Origin: Pseudomonadales bacterium | GTDB lineage: Bacteria; Pseudomonadota; Gammaproteobacteria; Pseudomonadales; Pseudohongiellaceae | Direction of reading: 5' to 3' | Assembly (NCBI GenBank): GCA_012103535.1 | Contig: WLWQ01000002.1 | Span: forward strand, 620,001 to 684,000 | DNA length: 64,000 nucleotides | Shown here: positions 35,556 to 44,584 of the stretch, piece after piece | How positions within the stretch are numbered: position 1 is the first letter of the stretch | Layout of the letters: each line of letters begins with the position of its first letter | Position numbers and translations under genes: made by a program | Notes under the pieces: model-generated | Told to the model about the DNA's origin: nothing | The model's input: only the letters and a program-made list of their open reading frames with translations | Database searches by the model: none

Positions 35556-37379
35556 ATGAAAATAACTAAAGTAATAGCTCAATTAGCAGTATTACCACTA
35601 GCGCTTAGCACCAATCTGGTAATAGCACAGTCGCCAAATCCCTTTGGCATTCCCAGCGAAGATTCGGCGACGCCGTCTGCAAACGTAGTCGCGGCTCCTG
35701 GTTCTCGTGCACAGGGATGGCTAGGTCAAGGCCGATCAGAAGTTATCGCTCGCCACGGTATAGTCGCCACTAGCGATACGCTTGCAGCACAGGCTGGCTT
35801 GGAAATTTTACGAAATGGCGGAAATGCCATCGATGCTGCAGTTGCAGCAGGTGCCGTGCTTGATGTGACGTCGCAAAACGACACGGGCATTGCTGGTGAT
35901 CTGTTTGCCCTGGTTTATGTTGCGGCAGAGAAAAAACTCTATGCGCTAAATGCTGCTGGCTGGGCGCCAGCCGGTTGGACGCCTGAATTTTTCAAAAACG
36001 ACTTAGGCGTAGAGCGAGTCCCAAGCAACGGTGTTAACGCTGCAACAGTCCCCGGCGCCATAGCTGGTTATGATGCGTTACTCAATCGATTTGGCACGAT
36101 GGATTTTAATGAAACGTTTGAGCGTGCCGCTCGAATCGCAGAAGAAGGATGGGGTCAGGGAGAACGACGACATCGTGATTTGATCTCTGCCGAAAGCCGT
36201 TTATGGAATGACGACTATTCTTCAGGGGTGTTTCTTGAAGACGGTAAGGCGCCACCACTCTATAACATTATCCGCAATCCCGATTTGGCCGATGCGCTGC
36301 GTATGATACAGGACCAGGGTCGCGACGCTTTTTATAAAGGCCCTATCGCCGATGCCATTGTTGCCAGGGTGCAGGAAGGCGGGGGTGTTATGACTCACGC
36401 TGACCTGGCGGAGTTTGAGTCTGAGTGGGTTGAACCAATTTCTACCGACTATCACGGTTATGATGTTTTTCAATTGCCTCCTCCGGGGCAAGGTTGGGCG
36501 GCACTGGAACTGCTGAATATTCTGGAAGTGTGTGCACCGGTTCATAATGTCGATCTTGCTACGCTAGGACCATCCAATCCCGATTACTGGCACTTCATGG
36601 TAGAGGCTAAGAAACTAGCTTACTCCGATTTACAGGCTTACAACGGTGATCCTTTGTTTGTTGATGTGCCGGTAGACAAGCTATTAGATAAATCCTATGC
36701 CGCGACTCTGTGTGATCGCATCGACATGAACAGTGCGGCCGAACCTTCTGTTAAAGGTGGGCTCGATGGCGGGACTATTTATTTAACCACCGCGGATAGA
36801 TGGGGCAACATGGTCTCATTCATCCACAGTATCTTTTCGGTTTATGGTTCGGCTGTCGCAATCCCTCCATACGGAATGATTTTGCATAATCGCGGCGTTG
36901 CTTTTTCTCTGGATGAAGAATCCCCCAATGTAGTCGCCCCTAGAAAACGACCCTTCCATACCATCATCGCCGGCTTTGTTATGCAAGACGATGAACCCCT
37001 GATGACCTTTGGCAACATGGGAGGTTCGGTGCAACCGGAAACACACGCGCAACATATGGTGAATGTGATAGATCACGGCATGAACATTCAAATGACTACC
37101 GATGTCGCGCGCTTTACCCATAGTCAAAACAGTAATCGACTGTCACTTGAACACAGTCTCTACAATTTGGTCGGTCGCGCTCTCGAAGCAAAAGGTCACG
37201 ATGTGCGACCGGTTAATGGTGGTTCAGTCGGCGGCTACCAGGGCATCTTGTTTACCAAAGACCCCAATCTTCCTGTGCCTGTTTTTTCACAAGAGAGTAT
37301 CGACGAAGATCACCCTGTGAATGGCATCTATCGCGCCGGTTCTGATCATCGTAAAGATGGTGGCGCGGTTGGCTGGTAG
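35556..37379 (+). CDS. Exported gamma-glutamyltransferase family protein
   Basis: 607 residues with a signal peptide ending VIAQS. GIVATSDTLAAQAGLEILRNGGNAIDAAVAAGAVLDVTSQND is the family N-terminus. The autoprocessing site is GGTIYLTTADRWGNMVSFIHS (Thr near residue 407), where the usual T-T-H-Y-S-V-V-D is altered; the nucleophilic Thr is kept. The C-terminal subunit carries GNMGGSVQPETHAQHMVNVID. It is a periplasmic Ntn-hydrolase that would cleave gamma-glutamyl bonds or act as an acylase; the motif variant fits the YwrD-like branch better than glutathione hydrolases. Confidence 0.88.
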   Translation: MKITKVIAQLAVLPLALSTNLVIAQSPNPFGIPSEDSATPSANVVAAPGSRAQGWLGQGRSEVIARHGIVATSDTLAAQAGLEILRNGGNAIDAAVAAGAVLDVTSQNDTGIAGDLFALVYVAAEKKLYALNAAGWAPAGWTPEFFKNDLGVERVPSNGVNAATVPGAIAGYDALLNRFGTMDFNETFERAARIAEEGWGQGERRHRDLISAESRLWNDDYSSGVFLEDGKAPPLYNIIRNPDLADALRMIQDQGRDAFYKGPIADAIVARVQEGGGVMTHADLAEFESEWVEPISTDYHGYDVFQLPPPGQGWAALELLNILEVCAPVHNVDLATLGPSNPDYWHFMVEAKKLAYSDLQAYNGDPLFVDVPVDKLLDKSYAATLCDRIDMNSAAEPSVKGGLDGGTIYLTTADRWGNMVSFIHSIFSVYGSAVAIPPYGMILHNRGVAFSLDEESPNVVAPRKRPFHTIIAGFVMQDDEPLMTFGNMGGSVQPETHAQHMVNVIDHGMNIQMTTDVARFTHSQNSNRLSLEHSLYNLVGRALEAKGHDVRPVNGGSVGGYQGILFTKDPNLPVPVFSQESIDEDHPVNGIYRAGSDHRKDGGAVGW

Positions 37380-37445
37380 GCCTAAAAACTGGTTGGAAGT
37401 TGAAAAATACTCTGAGTGAGTATAGGGGTGAGGCCCGGTAGTGAA

Positions 37446-37528
37446 ACGAACTAATGCGTAGCATTAGTAGGGTCGAACGACAGCGCATGGATGCGCTGGC
37501 TGGAATGAACCACCAGGGATGGTTTAAG
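37446..37528. repeat. Cluster of three hairpins between ggt-like gene and coxG
   Basis: Three consecutive inverted repeats: ACTAATGC-GTA-GCATTAGT (37450-37468), CAGCGCAT-GG-ATGCGCTG (37481-37498) and AACCA-CCAGGGA-TGGTT (37508-37524). The element fills most of the 174-bp gap after the gamma-glutamyltransferase gene and ends before the coxG ribosome site. It resembles dispersed intergenic hairpin repeats I recall from marine gammaproteobacteria; there is no T run right after the last stem to make it a simple terminator. Confidence 0.55.
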
Positions 37529-37553
37529 AAAAAAAATTTAAGGAATAGCATTC

Positions 37554-38006
37554 ATGGAAATGATTTCCGAACAACATATCCGCGCATCCCGCGACCAGGT
37601 TTGGGCAGCTCTAAACGATACTGAAATCCTCAAGCAGGCCATGCCCGGCTGTGAAAGCTTTGATGCTATCGACGACAATCTCTTCGAAGCAAAGATCACT
37701 GCCAAGGTGGGTCCAGTAAAAGCCAAGTTCAAATTCAAAGTGGAATTGACTGATATCGAAGCACCTAATGGATATACCATAATTGGCGAAGGGCAGGGTG
37801 GTGTTGCCGGGTTCGCCAAGGGTTCTGCCAAAGTTAATCTTAGGGAAGACGGAACTGACACAATTCTAGCTTACAATGTTCAGGCCAATGTTGGCGGGAA
37901 ATTAGCCCAGTTGGGTGCGCGCCTGATTGACGGTGCTGCCAAGAAAATTGCCGACGAATTTTTCGGCAATTTCAACGAGTTGCTTGGAGGCACTGATTCC
38001 GCTTGA
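37554..38006 (+). CDS. coxG: CoxG-like SRPBCC-domain protein
   Basis: 150 residues with the CoxG pattern: SEQHIRASRDQVWAALND, LKQAMPGCESFD, FEAKITAKVGPVKAKFKF and GKLAQLGARLIDGAAKKIADEFFGNF. CoxG belongs to the SRPBCC/START-like superfamily and, in characterised carbon monoxide oxidisers, helps recruit the enzyme to the membrane. This protein lacks the C-terminal hydrophobic anchor of the longer CoxG proteins. An AAGGAA site precedes ATG 37554. It is separated from coxS by 310 bp holding an inverted-repeat element. Confidence 0.88.
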   Translation: MEMISEQHIRASRDQVWAALNDTEILKQAMPGCESFDAIDDNLFEAKITAKVGPVKAKFKFKVELTDIEAPNGYTIIGEGQGGVAGFAKGSAKVNLREDGTDTILAYNVQANVGGKLAQLGARLIDGAAKKIADEFFGNFNELLGGTDSA

Positions 38007-38055
38007 CCTCTGCCTGCCAATCTCTGAAACTGATTGACCCGCTAACTGCATCAAA

Positions 38056-38187
38056 TGGTCGTTTGCAGGCCAATTCTGGCGCAGCAAGCAACGCGGTTTT
38101 GCATTTTTCTTCGGGAGCAATAGTTGTAACTATTGTGAGCGAATAAAAATTCAAAAGGCAAAGCCAGAATTGGCGTGGAAATGACGA
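38056..38187. repeat. 132-bp element with 26-bp imperfect inverted arms upstream of coxS
   Basis: The arms 38056-38081 and 38162-38187 pair over about 21 of 26 positions and include a perfect 12-bp core, GCCAATTCTGGC (38069-38080) against 38163-38174. A perfect hairpin CAATAGTT-GT-AACTATTG lies inside at 38118-38135. The rest of the coxG-coxS gap (38007-38310) holds no gene I can support. It could be a structured leader of the coxSLM transcript or a small non-autonomous mobile repeat. Confidence 0.6.
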
Positions 38188-38316
38188 GTAAAGTGAATTT
38201 GGTGCAGTTTGCGGGTTTAACCCAGCTTGAATACTGACTTTTGATTTCAAGTTATAAGAAAGAAGTTGTGGCGCTGTGCCTATAGATAGTGCCCATAAAA
38301 TGAAGGGAGAGTGACC

Positions 38317-38787
38317 ATGCAAACCGTTTCAATGAATGTCAACGGCAAGTCTGTTAGTGGTGAGGTGGAAGACCGTACCCTGCTCGTTGAATTCCTAAGA
38401 GAAAATTTACGCTTAACTGGCACCCATGTGGGTTGTGATACCAGCCAATGTGGCGCTTGTGTCGTGCACGTGGATGGTGTTTCAGTTAAGTCATGCACTA
38501 TGTTGGCGGCGCAAGCAGATGGCAGTGATGTGACTACCATAGAAGGACTTGCCAGCAATGGTGATCTTCACCCGATGCAGCAAGCATTTAAAGATAATCA
38601 CGGCCTTCAATGCGGCTTTTGTACGCCGGGCATGGTGATGAGTGCTCTCGATATTGTTAACCGTAATGGAAACAATGTTGACGAAGCAACGGTGCGTAAG
38701 GAATTGGAAGGTAACATCTGTCGCTGTACTGGTTATCACAATATTGTGAAAGCGGTTCAGGCTGGCGCCAAGAACATGGGGGCCTAG
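38317..38787 (+). CDS. coxS: Molybdenum hydroxylase [2Fe-2S] small subunit (CoxS)
   Basis: 156 residues from ATG 38317, 7 bp after GGGAG. The N-terminal plant-type [2Fe-2S] site is [16 protein letters not shown] with its fourth Cys in KSCTML; the C-terminal four-helix [2Fe-2S] domain has [10 protein letters not shown] and NICRCTGY. This is the standard electron-transfer subunit of xanthine oxidase-family enzymes. The order coxS-coxL-coxM is the one associated with form II cox clusters. Confidence 0.95.
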   Translation: MQTVSMNVNGKSVSGEVEDRTLLVEFLRENLRLTGTHVGCDTSQCGACVVHVDGVSVKSCTMLAAQADGSDVTTIEGLASNGDLHPMQQAFKDNHGLQCGFCTPGMVMSALDIVNRNGNNVDEATVRKELEGNICRCTGYHNIVKAVQAGAKNMGA

Positions 38788-38791
38788 CGCA

Positions 38792-41140
38792 ATGACTGAG
38801 AATGGAATTGGCGTTAGTGTACGCCGCAAAGAAGATAATCGCTTTCTGACAGGAAAAGGATCTTACACCGATGACCTGAATGTCGCCGGGCAAACCCACG
38901 CCTACTTTGTCCGATCACCTCACGCCCATGCCACGTTAAACAGTATGGATACCTCCGCCGCCGCGTAGGAGGGAGTGGTGGCAGTTCTCACTGGAGACGA
39001 TCTCGCAGCCGATGGTATCGGGCCTTTGATTTGCGGAGTCAATGTGACCAGTGATGACGGCGAACCCCATCGCGCACCGGTACATCCAGCTCTGGCACAA
39101 GGCAAAGTGAATTATGTCGGTGATCACGTTGCAGTTGTAATTGCCGAATCTTTATCACAAGCAAAAGATGCTGCCGAGAAGGTGGAAATAGATTACGGAG
39201 TTCTTCCCTCGGTCACAGATACTGCAACAGCCGCCGCTGACGGACAGCAACAGATTCATGACAACGCGCCAAATAACATGTGTTATAACTGGCCGTTTGG
39301 AGATAAAGCAGCGGTCGATGCTGTGTTTGAATCTGCGCATAAAGTTTCTTCCCTGGATTTGGTTAACAATCGCATGGTCACCAATCCCATGGAGCCCCGT
39401 GCCGCGCTTGGCGACTATAATTCAGGCACCGAAGAAATCACACTGCATGTAACAACACAAAATCCTCATGTACATCGTCTGGTACTTTCTGCATTTAACC
39501 AACTGGCTCCTGAACACAAACTGCGCGTAGTGGGACCAGATGTGGGTGGAGGTTTTGGTGCAAAGATATTCGTCTACGCAGAAGAATTAGTCGTAGGCTG
39601 GTCCTGTCGCAAAGTAAATCGCCCGGTTAAGTGGACCGGCGATAGGACAGAAGCGTTCCTGGCAGATGCCCATGGTCGCGATCATGTGGCTCATGCAGAA
39701 ATGGCGCTGGACGAAAACGGCAAGTTCCTGGCGATGCGGGTAAATACTACTGCGAATCTGGGCGCCTATCTTTCTACCTTTGCGACGATGGTTCCGAGTT
39801 ACCTCTATGCATTCTTGCTGGCAGGACAGTATTCGACGCCGCTCATCTATTCGGAAGTTAAGGCCGTCTTCACTAACACCGCACCGGTTGATGCTTGTCG
39901 CGGTGCTGGCAGACCGGAAGCCACTTTCTTATTGGAAAGACTGGTGGATGTTTGTGCCGAAGACATGGGCCTGGATCCTGCTGAAATTCGACGTCGTAAT
40001 TTTATTCCAGTGGATGCTTTTCCTTATCAGACCCCCGTGGTGCAGTGCTATGACTCTGGGGATTACCCAGCAGCGTTAGATAAAGCATTGGCACTGGCGG
40101 ACTATGATGGGTTCAGCGCAAGAGCCGAAGAAGCCAAATCTCGCGGTAAGCGCCGTGGTGTTGGTCTTTCTTTTTATGTAGAAGCCTGCGGTATTGCGCC
40201 ATCAGCTGCAGTGGGTCAACTTGGTGCCGGTGTAGGTTTATGGGAGAGTGCCCAGGTTCGATTTAATCCTACTGGCAACGTTCAAGTTTTTACCGGAACT
40301 CATTCCCACGGTCAGGGACATGAAACCACTTTCGCTCAACTGGTAACCGAGCAGTTAGGCGTACCGATTGAAAATATCGAAGTGATTCATGGTGACACGG
40401 CGAAGACTCAGTTTGGTATGGGAACTTATGGTTCTCGATCACTGGCAGTGGGCGGTGTTGCTATCGCTAAAGCCTGTGAAAAACTCATCGAAAAGGGTAA
40501 GAAGATAGCTGCTCACGCGCTGGAAGCTGCGGAAGGAGACATTGAGTTTGCCGACGGTAACTTCACTGTTGCCGGAACCGACAAAGCTATGAATATTGCC
40601 GAAGTGGCATTCAATGCCTATGTCCCGCATTCCTATCCGGAAGGATTGGAACCAGGATTCGATGAGAATGCGTTCTTCGATCCCATGAATTTCTCTTTTC
40701 CAGCCGGAACCCACGTCTGTGAAGTAGAAGTGGATCCGGAAACTGGCGTAGTGAAAATTATAAAATATTCAGCCGTCGATGATTTCGGTAAGTTAATTAA
40801 TCCGATGATTGTAGAAGGTCAGGTCCATGGCGGTATTGTCCATGGAGTTGGACAGGCTTTGCTGGAAGGCTGTCAGTATGACAGCGATGGTCAGCTAATT
40901 ACTGCGTCCTATATGGACTACGCCATGCCGCGAGCGGACAACGTGCCCAGTTTCGATGTCGACTACGCACCCACCGATCCGCCACACAATCCCTTAGGAG
41001 TTAAGGGTTGTGGAGAGGCAGGAGCTATAGGAGCGCCACCAGCAGTGATCAATGCAATCACTAATGCGCTTGGCATTAAACACATTGATATGCCAGCTAC
41101 ACCAGAAAATGTCTGGCGTGCTGCTCAGTCAGCAAGTTAA
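38792..41140 (+). pseudogene. coxL: Molybdopterin-binding large subunit (CoxL-type, form II) interrupted by an in-frame TAG
   Basis: From ATG 38792 the frame encodes a normal CoxL N-terminus (GVSVRRKEDNRFLTGKGSY, then HAYFVRSPHAHA) up to codon 59, which is TAG (38966-38968). Beyond it the same frame continues unbroken to 41140, so 782 residues would be normal family length if codon 59 were a sense codon. Right after the stop lies AGGAGGGA and two GTG codons (38975, 38978), which could restart translation. The active-site loop is DACRGAGRPEA, the form II / xanthine-dehydrogenase-like type, not the CSFR loop of true CO dehydrogenase. GGFGAK and the catalytic Glu in [10 protein letters not shown] are intact. 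Genes elsewhere in this window use TAG as a normal stop. Confidence 0.8.
38969..38980 (+). promoter_or_regulatory. Strong Shine-Dalgarno-like site and GTG restart inside coxL
   Basis: GAGGGA directly follows the amber codon (AGGAGGGA counting its last bases) and leads straight into tandem GTG codons at 38975 and 38978. The spacing to the second GTG is short but usable. A restart here would give a protein beginning VVAVLTGDD and lacking the first 61 residues. Confidence 0.35.
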
Positions 41141-41160
41141 AAGGATTGAGGTAAAACAAC

Positions 41161-41955
41161 ATGTACAATTTTTCTTATCAAAAAGTTAGCAGCATCGCGG
41201 ATGCGGTTGAAGCTATGCAAAAAGCCGAAGACGGTAAGTTCGTTGCTGGCGGTCAGACAATGTTGCCAACGATGAAGCATAGGCTCGCTAGCCCCAGTGA
41301 TATTATCGATCTTGGTGGTATCGATGAGCTTAGTGGCATTAATGTAGATGGCGATACTGTGACAATTGGCGCTATGACCAATCATGCTGCTGTTGCCGCT
41401 TCAAGTGATGTGCAGAGCGCCATTCCGGCACTGGCTAAACTGGCTGGCAACATTGGTGATCCGGCTGTGCGCAATCGCGGCACCATCGGCGGTTCAATTG
41501 CCAACAATGATCCCGCTGCAGATTATCCTGCTGCGGTAATTGCCTTAGGTGCAACGGTTAATACAAACAAACGCCAAATAGCTGGTGATGAATTCTTCAC
41601 CGGCATGTTTGAAACCGCACTGGAAGAAGATGAAGTGATTACCTCGGTTTCTTTTTCAAAGGCGGATGCAGCGGCCTATATGAAATTTGAAAATCCAGCA
41701 TCTCGTTACGCCATCGTTGGTGTGTTTGTTGTCAAATCCGGCGATGGTGTGAAAGTCGGTGTCACCGGAGCTACTCCTTGCGCTCATCGCGGTATGCGTC
41801 TGGAAGAGGCGCTCAATGGAAATTTTTCCGCTGATGCGGTGGATGGCGTTGAGATTCCAGTAGAGAAAATGAATGCAGACATTCATGCGAGCGCTGAATA
41901 CCGTGCTCACCTGGTAAAAGTCATGACCAAACGCGCCGTGGAGGCTTGCTCCTAA
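41161..41955 (+). CDS. coxM: Molybdenum hydroxylase FAD-binding medium subunit (CoxM)
   Basis: 264 residues. The FAD-binding region shows KFVAGGQTMLPTMKHRLASP and GNIGDPAVRNRGTIGGSIANNDPAADYP, the two hallmark motifs of CoxM and xanthine dehydrogenase FAD subunits. A GAGG site lies about 9 bp before ATG 41161. It carries electrons from the [2Fe-2S] subunit to the quinone pool or another acceptor. It is 3 bp from the next gene, coxD. Confidence 0.94.
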   Translation: MYNFSYQKVSSIADAVEAMQKAEDGKFVAGGQTMLPTMKHRLASPSDIIDLGGIDELSGINVDGDTVTIGAMTNHAAVAASSDVQSAIPALAKLAGNIGDPAVRNRGTIGGSIANNDPAADYPAAVIALGATVNTNKRQIAGDEFFTGMFETALEEDEVITSVSFSKADAAAYMKFENPASRYAIVGVFVVKSGDGVKVGVTGATPCAHRGMRLEEALNGNFSADAVDGVEIPVEKMNADIHASAEYRAHLVKVMTKRAVEACS

Positions 41956-41958
41956 AAT

Positions 41959-42876
41959 ATGAGCAGCGCATTACCAGCCAATATCGACGAAACGCTGTCG
42001 CTACTGAATGATTCGGATTACATCGCCGATCGCTCATTAGCCACCACGCTTTTTCTTTCGTTGAAAATGGGGAAGCCTCTATTTCTGGAAGGGGAAGCAG
42101 GTGTCGGTAAAACTGAAATAGCGAAAGTGCTTTCGTCTGCCTTAGGCAGGAGATTGGTTCGTTTGCAGTGCTATGAAGGACTGGATGTTGCATCGGCAGT
42201 CTACGAATGGAACTACTCACGGCAAATGATCGAGATTCGTTTATCGGAAGCGTCCGGCTCGGTAGATAAAGAAAATCTTTCCGATAATGTGTTCTCGAAA
42301 GACTTTCTGATCGAACGACCCTTGCTGCAGGCGCTACGGTCTGATGAGACTGGACCTCCAGTATTATTAATCGATGAATTAGATCGCACCGACGAGCCCT
42401 TCGAAGCCTTTTTATTAGAAGTGTTGTCGGATTTCCAGATTACCATTCCTGAAATTGGTACGGTAAAAGCGGAAGAGCCGCCAATTGTTATCATCACTTC
42501 GAATCGTACTCGGGAAATACACGATGCCTTAAAGCGGCGCTGTCTCTATCATTGGGTAGACTATCCCAGCGCTGAACGTGAATTGGAAATAGTTTCTACC
42601 AAGCTGCCAGGAGTCGATAAAGAACTCAGCGCCCAGCTCGTTGCCTTTGTGCAGAAACTTCGCGACGAAGACTTATTTAAATTACCCGGGGTTGCAGAAA
42701 CTCTCGATTGGGCGGATGCGCTTACTCAGTTGGACAAGGTTGCCCTGGATAGCGAGGCAATAGATAACACCCTGGGCACACTGCTTAAATATCAGGATGA
42801 TATTGCCAAGATTCGTGGCAGTGAAGCCGCGCAGATTTTGGAACAAGTCAAAGCGGAATTGGCTGAAGCTTCCTAA
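41959..42876 (+). CDS. coxD: MoxR-type AAA+ ATPase (CoxD)
   Basis: 305 residues with Walker A GEAGVGKTE (about residue 44), Walker B LLIDELDRTDE and sensor-1 IITSNRTRE, typical of MoxR ATPases. In CO oxidisers CoxD works with CoxE in maturing the copper/sulfur part of the active site; in form II clusters the pair is also present and probably acts as an insertion chaperone. It follows coxM by 3 bp. Confidence 0.93.
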   Translation: MSSALPANIDETLSLLNDSDYIADRSLATTLFLSLKMGKPLFLEGEAGVGKTEIAKVLSSALGRRLVRLQCYEGLDVASAVYEWNYSRQMIEIRLSEASGSVDKENLSDNVFSKDFLIERPLLQALRSDETGPPVLLIDELDRTDEPFEAFLLEVLSDFQITIPEIGTVKAEEPPIVIITSNRTREIHDALKRRCLYHWVDYPSAERELEIVSTKLPGVDKELSAQLVAFVQKLRDEDLFKLPGVAETLDWADALTQLDKVALDSEAIDNTLGTLLKYQDDIAKIRGSEAAQILEQVKAELAEAS

Positions 42877-42913
42877 TTTACCAGGAAGCTCTGCATAATT
42901 ATTCGATGCTTCT

Positions 42914-43021
42914 GGCATTCAGAGTAACCGTAGGTCAAGGCGGCTTCCTGCAGGAATGTAGCTAACCTTTCAAGGGGAGCCAACGCCGACATACGGTTAC
43001 TCTGATTGCCCCGAAGGGCAA
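42914..43021. repeat. 97-bp element with 19-bp terminal inverted repeats between coxD and coxE
   Basis: Arms 42914-42932 and 42992-43010 pair at 18 of 19 positions, including a perfect 13-bp CAGAGTAACCGTA. A 12-bp perfect palindrome TTCCTGCAGGAA (42945-42956) sits inside, and a further hairpin TTGCCC-CGAA-GGGCAA overlaps the right arm at 43006-43021. It fills the 253-bp gap between coxD and coxE. It looks like a small dispersed intergenic element rather than a terminator. Confidence 0.65.
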
Positions 43022-43129
43022 GGATAGAATCAATCTGCCCACTTATTAGAATTCGCTTTTATCTGAAGGTTGTCTCTTCAAAGCGCTTGGCCTTGCAGAG
43101 GCATTGAATAATTGTGCAGAGGTTCCTTA

Positions 43130-44323
43130 ATGTACTCTGATCCTGTCGAAGGTCGCATCGCGGAAAACATAATGTATTTCGCGCGTCTTTTGCGTTCCGC
43201 AGGATTACCAGTGGGGCCAGGTAAGGTGCTCGATGCCATAAAAGCCGTACAATTGGTTGGTATCAGTTCCCAGGAAGATCTCTATTGGGCTTTATTCTCT
43301 CAGTTTGTAAATCGTAACGAACAGCGAGAATTATTCGATCAGGCTTTTCACATTTTCTGGCGCAATCCGCAAATCATGGAGCGCATGATGGGGGCCATAC
43401 TGCCAACGGTACGTATTGAGCAAGATGACTTACAGGAAATGTCGCGCCGTCTCAGCGAGGCAATGTCCACTGGAGATGAGCATTCGAGACCGCAGCAAGA
43501 TTCTGACCAGGTAGAATTCGATGCCAGTTTTACTTTTTCTGATAGCGAAGTCCTGCAGGAAAAAGATTTCGAGGAAATGTCTTCCGAAGAAATTGCACGG
43601 GCAAAAAAAGCGATAGAAAAACTTCGCTTACCCATTATGAATGTAGCTACACGAAGGTTTCAGCGCAGCGAGACCAAAAAGCAGGTGGATATGCGTGCTA
43701 CATTACGTGCAGCACTGCGTTCACCAGATTCTATTCCACTCAAATACAAAAAACCTAAACTACGTCACCCACCAATAGTAATGCTCTGTGATATCTCCGG
43801 TTCCATGAGTCAATACAGCAGAATGTTTCTGCACTTTATGCACGCCATTACCAACGATAGAGATCGTGTGCATAGTTTTGTTTTTGGTACGCGCTTAACG
43901 AATATTTCCCGTCATCTCAAACATCGTGATGTTGATTTGGCTTTAGATAAATCTTCCGCTGCAGTCGAAGACTGGTCCGGTGGTACCCGAATAGGATCCT
44001 GTCTAAAGCAATTCAATAATTTCTGGTCCCGCCGAGTGCTAGCACAAGGCGCAGTGTGCTTACTCATTACCGACGGCCTGGATCGAGAAGAAGCCGATGG
44101 GCTAGAAAAAGAAATGGAGCGCCTGTCTAAATCCACTCGGCGCTTAATTTGGTTAAATCCATTGCTTCGTTATGAAGGTTTTGAACCAAAGGCAAAGGGG
44201 ATTAAAACCATGTTGCCTTATGTTGACGATTTTAAATCGGTGCACAACTTAAAGAGCTTAGTGGAATTATCTGAGGTACTGTCGCAACCAGCCCAAGATT
44301 TTCTCTATCCACTTAGTGCGTAA
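43130..44323 (+). CDS. coxE: von Willebrand A domain protein (CoxE)
   Basis: 397 residues from ATG 43130 (AGAGG upstream; an earlier TTG is possible). The N-terminal half is helical; the C-terminal VWA domain carries the MIDAS motif CDISGSMSQYS and a later LITDGLDREE. CoxE pairs with the MoxR ATPase CoxD in maturing the molybdenum enzyme. An acidic low-complexity region (about residues 110-165) separates the halves. Confidence 0.92.
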   Translation: MYSDPVEGRIAENIMYFARLLRSAGLPVGPGKVLDAIKAVQLVGISSQEDLYWALFSQFVNRNEQRELFDQAFHIFWRNPQIMERMMGAILPTVRIEQDDLQEMSRRLSEAMSTGDEHSRPQQDSDQVEFDASFTFSDSEVLQEKDFEEMSSEEIARAKKAIEKLRLPIMNVATRRFQRSETKKQVDMRATLRAALRSPDSIPLKYKKPKLRHPPIVMLCDISGSMSQYSRMFLHFMHAITNDRDRVHSFVFGTRLTNISRHLKHRDVDLALDKSSAAVEDWSGGTRIGSCLKQFNNFWSRRVLAQGAVCLLITDGLDREEADGLEKEMERLSKSTRRLIWLNPLLRYEGFEPKAKGIKTMLPYVDDFKSVHNLKSLVELSEVLSQPAQDFLYPLSA

Positions 44324-44365
44324 ACCTGACTAGTCTTTGGATTATTGACTGTATGTGTCTGTTAA

Positions 44366-44584
44366 ATGAACAAGACATCAAGTAAATCAGGAGCGATAAG
44401 CTATTGGGTTTTAGCGGTCTATTTCCTGCTGTTAGCCTTAATCATCCCCTGGTATTGGCCCGAAGGTGATGCCCGCCTGTTATTCGGATTCCCGATGTGG
44501 GTTCTGGCGAGTCTCAGCGCACTATTCCTGACTTCTTGTTTTACCGCATGGTTGTGTCTGCGCGATAAAGGACCAGAAGATTGA
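44366..44584 (+). CDS. DUF3311 small membrane protein
   Basis: 72 residues with two hydrophobic helices (about 12-28 and 40-63), a PWYW turn and FGFPMWV, the DUF3311 pattern. DUF3311 genes are regularly found directly before sodium:solute symporters. Its TGA overlaps the TTG start of the symporter by 3 bp, so the two are translationally coupled. It may be an accessory subunit. Confidence 0.82.
   Translation: MNKTSSKSGAISYWVLAVYFLLLALIIPWYWPEGDARLLFGFPMWVLASLSALFLTSCFTAWLCLRDKGPED

Noticed and set aside
37446..37528. CRISPR array
   Set aside because: The three hairpins differ in sequence and are not regularly spaced repeats.
38056..38187. Integron attC site
   Set aside because: The arms lack the R'' (RYYYAAC) and R' (GTTRRRY) ends expected of attC, and no integrase is present.
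38966..38968. Recoded TAG (alternative genetic code)
   Set aside because: TAG ends several intact genes here (for example at 1421, 29107, 35525, 37379, 47333), so TAG is a normal stop.
37554..44323. Form I aerobic CO dehydrogenase
   Set aside because: The active-site loop lacks CSFR and reads ACRGAGR, the form II type.
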